From Deltaproteobacteria bacterium (GTDB taxonomy: Bacteria; Desulfobacterota; Desulfarculia; Adiutricales; Adiutricaceae): a stretch of 10,411 nt of DNA. A program made the position numbers and the translations under genes. Positions 6,991 through 10,411 of this stretch are shown in pieces. The stretch is from NCBI GenBank assembly GCA_031267005.1, contig JAIRZX010000599.1, forward strand, positions 1-10,411. Reading direction: 5' to 3'. The notes under the pieces are model-generated. The model made no database searches and was not told the origin of the DNA. It was given only the letters and a program-made list of their open reading frames with translations. How positions within the stretch are numbered: position 1 is the first letter of the stretch; each line of letters begins with the position of its first letter.

Positions 6991-7188
6991 CTAAGCCGGG
7001 CGGTTCCGGCTAACGGAGCGAGCGGAGATCCAAAACTTAAGAATCTGGCCCGGGGACTTCGCCGTAAGCATTTTCCGGGCGAGATGGCCACGGAGTTCTT
7101 CGGGCGTCAGGGCCGAAAGAGCGGCAGTCGCGTCTCGCGGATTTCGCGTTTCGAAGGGCTCCTCGCGGCCGCGGCGAGTTTCAGGCAT
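6991..7188 (-). CDS. Possible small ORF downstream of phoU, 65 aa
   Basis: ATG at 7188-7186 to TAG at 6993-6991, beginning 26 nt after the phoU stop on the same strand. The middle (ALSALTPEELRGHLARKM) could form an amphipathic helix and the end is basic. No Shine-Dalgarno precedes the ATG and codon bias is mixed, so it may be untranslated operon trailer. I do not recognise a family. Confidence 0.22.
   Translation of the reverse strand: MPETRRGREEPFETRNPRDATAALSALTPEELRGHLARKMLTAKSPGQILKFWISARSVSRNRPA
6994..7011 (-). terminator. GC-rich hairpin at the end of the pst operon
   Basis: AGCCGG (6994-6999) and CCGGCT (7006-7011) form a perfect 6-bp stem with a 6-nt loop, about 200 nt past the phoU stop and at the end of the possible small ORF. 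No T-tract follows on the minus strand, so intrinsic termination is only a weak possibility. Confidence 0.2.
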
Positions 7189-7214
7189 GGGCCACAGGCG
7201 CGCCCGACGTGAGC

Positions 7215-7916
7215 CTACCAGCCGTCCGCCGGTCCTTCGGGGCCGTAGTGGTCGTGGCGGATGTTCTTGCCTTGGGCCATGTAGACGGTCTCTTCGGCGA
7301 CGTTGGTGGCGTGGTCGCCCAGCCTTTCGAGGTGGTAGGTGAGGATGCACACCTCGAATCCCCATATGGCCCTCCTCCCGTCGGTGTACACCTGGGCGAG
7401 GGCGTCGTTGCGGATGATCTTGTAGAGTTCGTCAATCTCGTCGTCGTAGGCAATGGCCTTCCGGGCCAGGTCCGCGTCGTTGGTCTCGAAGGCTACCACG
7501 GCCATCTCCAGCATGTGGATAGCCTTCTGGACCATGAGCGGAAGCTTGTCGGGCAAAGGCGCGGAAGGGATTCCTTCCTTCTCCATCTTGATGAGCTTGA
7601 TGGTCCTCCTCGCGAGGTTGCTGCCGAGATCGCCTATCCTTTCGAGTTCGGATGCCATCCGCAGGCTGGAGGCCAGGAATCTCAGGTCCCCCGCCACCGG
7701 CTGGTTAGTGGCGATGAGGGTGATGGCCCTGTTTACCACCCGGTTTTCCAGGTCGTTCACCTCCCGGTCCGCCCTCATGACGGCCCGCGCCGCCTCCTTG
7801 TCGAAGGCGGTGAGCGCCGCTCCAGCGTTCTTGAGCATCTCGAGGACGTCCCGCCCCATCTCTACCAGCTTGCCCCTGAGTTCCGTGAGCTTCTTCTCGA
7901 ACAGCCCAACCGTCAT
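7215..7916 (-). CDS. phoU: Phosphate signalling/transport regulator PhoU
   Basis: A PhoU-family protein (PF01895, 233 aa, normal length). In characterised systems PhoU is a cytoplasmic regulator linking the Pst importer to the PhoR/PhoB two-component system, keeping the Pho regulon off when phosphate is ample. The two family repeats are visible: ELERIGDLGSN (90-100) in the first three-helix bundle and YHLERLGDHATN (194-205) in the second, each with the E, R, D and N residues linked to metal binding. The helix-rich sequence (REVNDLENRVVNRAI at 51-65, DDEIDELYKII at 158-168) fits the fold. The start is fixed well: GAAGGGA (7930-7924) lies 7 nt before the ATG. It is downstream of pstB in the usual order, but 677 bp away. 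The C-terminal tail after about 217 (HDHYGPEGPADGW) is variable. Confidence 0.97.
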   Translation of the reverse strand: MTVGLFEKKLTELRGKLVEMGRDVLEMLKNAGAALTAFDKEAARAVMRADREVNDLENRVVNRAITLIATNQPVAGDLRFLASSLRMASELERIGDLGSNLARRTIKLIKMEKEGIPSAPLPDKLPLMVQKAIHMLEMAVVAFETNDADLARKAIAYDDEIDELYKIIRNDALAQVYTDGRRAIWGFEVCILTYHLERLGDHATNVAEETVYMAQGKNIRHDHYGPEGPADGW

Positions 7917-7923
7917 GATCCAG

Positions 7924-7930
7924 TCCCTTC
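7924..7930 (-). promoter_or_regulatory. Ribosome binding site of phoU
   Basis: GAAGGGA on the minus strand, 7 nt before the phoU ATG. This supports the start at 7916. Confidence 0.75.
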
Positions 7931-7949
7931 CGGCGTGCCTGGCGGCCGC

Positions 7950-7966
7950 GGGTCCATCACGGACCC
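7950..7966. repeat. Hairpin GGGTCC-ATCAC-GGACCC in the phoU leader
   Basis: A perfect 6-bp stem with a 5-nt loop, about 34 nt upstream of the phoU start in the pstB-phoU spacer. It could stabilise a processed phoU message. Confidence 0.35.
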
Positions 7967-7996
7967 CGAAGCCAGCCCCCGCCCCAATCCGCCTCT

Positions 7997-8179
7997 TTAA
8001 TCCCGGGCCCGAGCTCCCCAGGCGGAGCCTTCCGCGCCCTTGCGCGAGCTTCTTTTGCTTGCCCCGCCGGTTCTCCTCCCCGGCTCCCTCGTGATTTCCG
8101 CGCCGTCCAGGCCCTCTTCGAGGGCCTGGACGGCCTCAAAGAGGGCCTTTAGGGCCCACTCCGGACCAAACCCGCCCAC
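7997..8179 (-). CDS. Possible small protein between pstB and phoU, 60 aa, GTG start
   Basis: GTG at 8179-8177 to TAA at 7999-7997, same strand as the operon. AAAGGA (8190-8185) lies 5 nt before the GTG, one of the best ribosome sites in the window. The product starts MGGFGPEW, has a probable amphipathic helix (ALKALFEAVQALEEGLDG), then a basic, low-complexity tail rich in Arg, Lys, Gly and Ser. Third codon positions are mostly G or C, like the real genes. A 15-bp perfect hairpin falls in the helix-coding part, which could instead mean the DNA is selected for RNA structure. No known family is recognised; the stop is 80 nt before phoU. Confidence 0.4.
   Translation of the reverse strand: MGGFGPEWALKALFEAVQALEEGLDGAEITREPGRRTGGASKRSSRKGAEGSAWGARARD
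8102..8134. repeat. 15-bp perfect inverted repeat in the pstB-phoU spacer
   Basis: GCCGTCCAGGCCCTC (8102-8116) is perfectly complementary to 8120-8134 around a TTC loop. It is the strongest hairpin in the window. No T-tract follows on either strand, so it does not look like an intrinsic terminator; transcript stabilisation or processing between pstB and phoU is more likely. It overlaps the possible 60-aa ORF. Confidence 0.85.
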
Positions 8180-8593
8180 TGAAATCCTTTATGGCGCCGA
8201 CGCCCGACGGGACCCCGCAACGGGCATTTCGGCTTCAGGGGCTTCACGGCGTTCCAAACTCGAAGGCTTGCTATGTCTCCGATGCCTGCAGGGCTAACGA
8301 AGCTCGGGAACTTCACCCGGCCTTATCAGCCCGAATCCCACCAGTTCCGTTCTACACCATTGGAGCTTGTTGCGACAGCCCCTTTCGTCATCCAGCCGCG
8401 GGCCTGGGCTTGGGCCTCCCGTGACTCCCCAGCCCTATGCCCGCGTTGCCGCCGGTTCCTGTCCCTCCTCCCGGTTTCCATGGCTTCCGGCTTCCACGGC
8501 CAGCGTCCTCCGTGGGCCTCCTGCCAACATGGCCTTCAGGCAACGTTGCCTCCGGTCTCGGGCGCCCTCGCTTCGCGGCTCCCGTGGCCGCCG
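8180..8593. other. GC-rich spacer between pstB and the small ORF, no gene seen
   Basis: About 410 bp with no frame that has both a ribosome site and plausible protein sequence. It holds the 14-bp palindrome at 8538-8551. The plus-strand open frames here run into antisense of pstB and are not credible. Confidence 0.5.
8538..8551. repeat. 14-bp perfect palindrome AGGCAACGTTGCCT
   Basis: A loopless perfect palindrome about 45 bp past the pstB stop. A symmetric site of this length suits a dimeric DNA-binding protein, or may be chance. Confidence 0.5.
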
Positions 8594-9367
8594 TCATCCG
8601 AAGCGCCCGGTGATGTAGTTCTCCGTGCGCTTCTCTCTGGGCCTGGTGAAGAGCTCCAGGGTCTTGCCGAACTCCACGAGCTCGCCCATGTAGAAGAAGG
8701 CCGTGCGATCGGAGATCCTGGCCGCCTGCTGCATGTTGTGGGTGACTATCACTATGGTGAGCCCCGAGGTCTTGATCCACTCCTCCACCTTGGCGGTGGC
8801 GATGGGGTCCAGCGCGCTGGTGGGTTCGTCCATAAGGAGGATGTCGGGCTCCAGCGCCAGGGCCCTGGCGATGCAGACCCTCTGCTGCTGGCCCCCGGAG
8901 AGGTCCATGGCGCTCTTGCCCAGCAGGTCCTTGACCTCCTCCCACAGCGCGGCGGCCCTCAAGGCCTTCTCGACGAGTTCGTCCAGCTCCGGCTTGCGGC
9001 GTATGCCGATGAGCTTGGGGCCGTAGCAGATGTTGTCGTAGATAGACTTCGGGAAGGGGTTAGGCCGCTGGAAGACCATGCCCACCTTGCGGCGTATGTC
9101 CACGGGGTCGGCGTCCGGGCCGTAAACCGGCTCCCCGCGGATAAGTATCTCCCCCGCCAGCCTCGCCCCCGGCACGAAGTCGTTCATGCGGTTCAAGAGC
9201 TTCAGGAAGGTGCTCTTGCCGCATCCGGAGGGGCCTATCATGGCCGTCACCTCATGGTCCCGGATGTCGATGGTGACGCCCTTGAGAGCGTGGAAATCCC
9301 CGTAGTAGAAGTCCACGTCGTTGGCTCTGATGACTATCTGCCGCTTTTCCTTGTCTTCTTCAGGCAT
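8594..9367 (-). CDS. pstB: Phosphate ABC transporter ATP-binding protein PstB
   Basis: This is the cytoplasmic ATPase of the PstSCAB high-affinity phosphate importer; it pairs with the PstA/PstC permease. All ABC motifs are intact in the 257-aa product: Walker A GPSGCGKS (45-52), Q-loop Q100 in GMVFQRPNPFP, signature LSGGQQQR (156-163), Walker B ILLMDEPTSALD (176-187) and H-loop H210 in IVIVTHNMQQA. The RPNPFPKSIYDN segment is typical of PstB rather than other ABC ATPases, and length is normal. The start is decided by the sequence: an in-frame TAG lies two codons before the ATG (9373-9371). Only AGGAA abutting the ATG resembles a ribosome site, too close to work well alone, so coupling to an upstream ORF is possible. 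It lies downstream of pstA with a repeat-filled 443-bp gap. Confidence 0.98.
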   Translation of the reverse strand: MPEEDKEKRQIVIRANDVDFYYGDFHALKGVTIDIRDHEVTAMIGPSGCGKSTFLKLLNRMNDFVPGARLAGEILIRGEPVYGPDADPVDIRRKVGMVFQRPNPFPKSIYDNICYGPKLIGIRRKPELDELVEKALRAAALWEEVKDLLGKSAMDLSGGQQQRVCIARALALEPDILLMDEPTSALDPIATAKVEEWIKTSGLTIVIVTHNMQQAARISDRTAFFYMGELVEFGKTLELFTRPREKRTENYITGRFG

Positions 9368-9370
9368 TTC

Positions 9371-9640
9371 CTAAAGGGCCTCGCGGGCCGTCCGCTCCTT
9401 TTCGCGTGCAATCCCGACGCCCGGGCAGGGCCGGGCAATCCCGACGCCCGGGCAGGTCCGGGCAAACCCGACGCCCGGGCAGGTCCGGGCAATCCCGACG
9501 CCCGGGCAGGTCCGGGCAAACCCGACGCCCGGGCAAGGCCGGGCAATCCCGACGCCCGGGCAAGGCCGGGCAATCCCGACGCCCGGGCAAGGCCGGGCAA
9601 TCATTCCGCCGCGGCCGGAGCCGGACGCTTTCCAGTTCAC
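9371..9640 (-). CDS. Possible 89-aa repeat protein between pstA and pstB, GTG start
   Basis: GTG at 9640-9638 to TAG at 9373-9371, one codon before and in frame with the pstB ATG. GGAGG (9651-9647) lies 6 nt before the GTG, a strong ribosome site. The product starts MNWKASGSGRGGM, then has seven 9-residue units of IARPCPGVG type (I/F and P/T vary), one Cys each, and ends AREKERTAREAL. The site GGAGG lies in the 3' arm of a 10-bp hairpin (9642-9677), so translation could be gated by structure and could couple to pstB, which has a poor site of its own. The caution is strong: a 27-bp repeat keeps several frames open, so an 89-codon ORF here is weak evidence of a gene. No family is recognised. 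Confidence 0.3.
   Translation of the reverse strand: MNWKASGSGRGGMIARPCPGVGIARPCPGVGIARPCPGVGFARTCPGVGIARTCPGVGFARTCPGVGIARPCPGVGIAREKERTAREAL
9410..9598. repeat. 27-bp tandem repeat, 7 units, each a potential hairpin
   Basis: Seven contiguous units, consensus aatcccgacgcccgggcaggtccgggc in two parts (aatcccgacgcccgg, then gcaggtccgggc). Each contains GCCCGG and CCGGGC arms around a 6-nt loop. The arms are identical in all seven units; variation is limited to unit position 3 (t or a) and the loop (GCAGGG in unit 1, GCAGGT in 2-4, GCAAGG in 5-7). This would give a row of seven similar stem-loops in the pst transcript. There are no unique spacers, so it is not CRISPR. Confidence 0.95.
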
Positions 9641-9641
9641 T

Positions 9642-9677
9642 CGGCGCCTCCGCCCCCAAAAAAGCCGGGAGGCGCCG
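9642..9677 (-). promoter_or_regulatory. 10-bp hairpin enclosing a ribosome binding site
   Basis: CGGCGCCTCC (9642-9651) is perfectly complementary to GGAGGCGCCG (9668-9677), with a 16-nt loop. On the minus strand the 3' arm contains GGAGG, 6 nt before the GTG at 9640, and the loop contains TTTTTT. It could hide the ribosome site, or be an unusual terminator-like structure after pstA. Confidence 0.5.
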
Positions 9678-9726
9678 GAGCGGGCCTTGCCCTCGCCCGG
9701 ATGGCGCCTTTCCGGGATTTGACCTC

Positions 9727-9745
9727 TCGCCGCCCTTCGCGGCGA
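9727..9745. repeat. 7-bp hairpin downstream of pstA
   Basis: TCGCCGC (9727-9733) and GCGGCGA (9739-9745) form a perfect stem with a 5-nt loop, about 65 nt past the pstA stop. It could protect the 3' end of a processed pstA message; no T-tract follows. Confidence 0.45.
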
Positions 9746-9810
9746 ACCAATTTACCCGGACGTTCCTTGGGGCCCGGGCGGCAAGCGGGGGGGCGGGCTT
9801 GCGGGCTTGA

Positions 9811-10411
9811 CTACCAGCGCCTGCCTTTCCTCAGCTTCGCCCTCACGATGATGGCGCACATGGAAAGCCCCAGGACCATGGCCAGGAGCACCAGCGCCGT
9901 CCCGAACTGCTGGGGCCTGGTCTCCTCGATATGGGTTCCGTTGGTGGCGAGGTTCAGGATATGGGTGGAAAGGGCCATCACCTCCTGGAACACGGAGCCG
10001 GGCGAGGAGAGCGTGTAGGCGCAGCTCGCGGTGAACACGATGGGGGCCGTCTCGCCGGCGGCCCGGCCCAGGGCCAGGATGGCGCCGGTGAGCATGCCCG
10101 GGAGGGCGGCGGGGAGGACGACCTGGCGGATGGCCTGCCAGCGGCTGGCACCCAGGGCCAGCGCCGCCTCCCGGAAGGACTGGGGGGTCTGGCGAAGGGC
10201 CTCCTCGGAGGCGGCCACCACCGTGGGCAGGATGAGGAGGCCCAGGGTGAGGCTCCCGGCCAGGATCGATCTCCCGAAACCGAAGGCCTTCACGAACAGC
10301 GCGAGACCGAAGAGCCCGAAGACCACCGAGGGCACTCCCGAGAGGTTCAGGACACCCATGCGGATGACCGAGACGAGGGGCCCCGGCCGGGCGTACTCGG
10401 CAAGGTAGACC
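9811..10411 (-). CDS. pstA: Phosphate ABC transporter permease PstA (5' partial)
   Basis: This is an inner-membrane permease subunit of the Pst importer; with PstC it forms the channel and contacts PstB. The frame is open to the right window edge (199 residues visible), and the residues before the internal Met at 10359 (VYLAEYA, then PLVSVIR) fit PstA, so that Met is not the start. Numbered from Met 10359: membrane segments lie near 5-23 (LSGVPSVVFGLFGLALFV), 31-51, 88-105 and 153-172. The cytoplasmic EAA loop that docks on the ATPase is EAALALGASRWQAIRQVVLP (64-83), with the conserved G70. The C-terminus ends KLRKGRRW, a normal ending. About 80 residues of a typical PstA are missing beyond the edge. 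It lies upstream of pstB in the usual order; pstC and pstS would be expected beyond the window. Confidence 0.96.
   Translation of the reverse strand, partial: VYLAEYARPGPLVSVIRMGVLNLSGVPSVVFGLFGLALFVKAFGFGRSILAGSLTLGLLILPTVVAASEEALRQTPQSFREAALALGASRWQAIRQVVLPAALPGMLTGAILALGRAAGETAPIVFTASCAYTLSSPGSVFQEVMALSTHILNLATNGTHIEETRPQQFGTALVLLAMVLGLSMCAIIVRAKLRKGRRW

Noticed and set aside
6991..7365. 124-codon minus-strand frame overlapping phoU
   Set aside because: The first half is phoU read in another frame. Only the part after the Met at 7188 is retained, as a low-confidence small ORF.
7209..8000. 263-codon plus-strand open frame
   Set aside because: It is antisense to phoU, which has both PhoU motifs and a good ribosome site.
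9410..9598. CRISPR-like array
   Set aside because: The units are directly contiguous, with no unique spacers and no cas genes nearby.
8273..10018. 581-codon plus-strand open frame
   Set aside because: It lies antisense to pstB, the repeat array and part of pstA, whose motifs are complete on the minus strand. It is a mirror frame of GC-rich coding DNA.

Overview
The window is GC-rich with low coding density (roughly two thirds is confident gene). It carries a bacterial pst/phoU phosphate operon and an AAA-ATPase_like/PDDEXK_9 protein. The mix suggests a GC-rich Gram-negative anaerobe, possibly a deltaproteobacterium (Desulfobacterota), perhaps host-associated given the many tandem repeats and large spacers. 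This placement is inference; no rRNA or other phylogenetic marker is present.

Layout. (1) Positions 1-2990, plus strand: one long gene, cut at the window's left edge. It encodes a large multi-pass membrane protein of unknown function with a collagen-like Gly-Ser-Pro tract before its first membrane segment, a 9-unit GPERTE linker between two membrane bundles, and a C-terminal soluble domain. (2) 2991-4309: 1.3 kb with no convincing gene, holding an AT-rich island with a direct repeat and a 14-bp imperfect palindrome, then GC-rich DNA. (3) About 4310-6100, minus strand: a monocistronic AAA-ATPase_like/PDDEXK_9 protein with its own sigma70-like promoter and much lower GC in its 5' half. (4) 6192-7214: gene relics, a 17-copy heptamer repeat and a small 46-codon ORF. 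(5) 7215-10411, minus strand: pstA (cut at the right edge), then pstB, then phoU, read right to left.

The pst operon is the functional core. PstA is a permease subunit and PstB the ATPase of the high-affinity phosphate ABC importer; PhoU is the regulator linking importer activity to PhoR/PhoB-type signalling. Operon spacing is unusually large (443 bp pstA-pstB, 677 bp pstB-phoU). The pstA-pstB spacer holds seven 27-bp repeats, each a potential hairpin. They lie within a possible 89-aa ORF with a GTG start whose GGAGG ribosome site is inside a 10-bp stem, and whose stop is one codon before pstB's ATG. The pstB-phoU spacer holds a possible 60-aa ORF with a GTG start, a good ribosome site and a 15-bp perfect hairpin. 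These inserted small ORFs are the most interesting candidates for something undescribed; they are hypotheses, not established genes.
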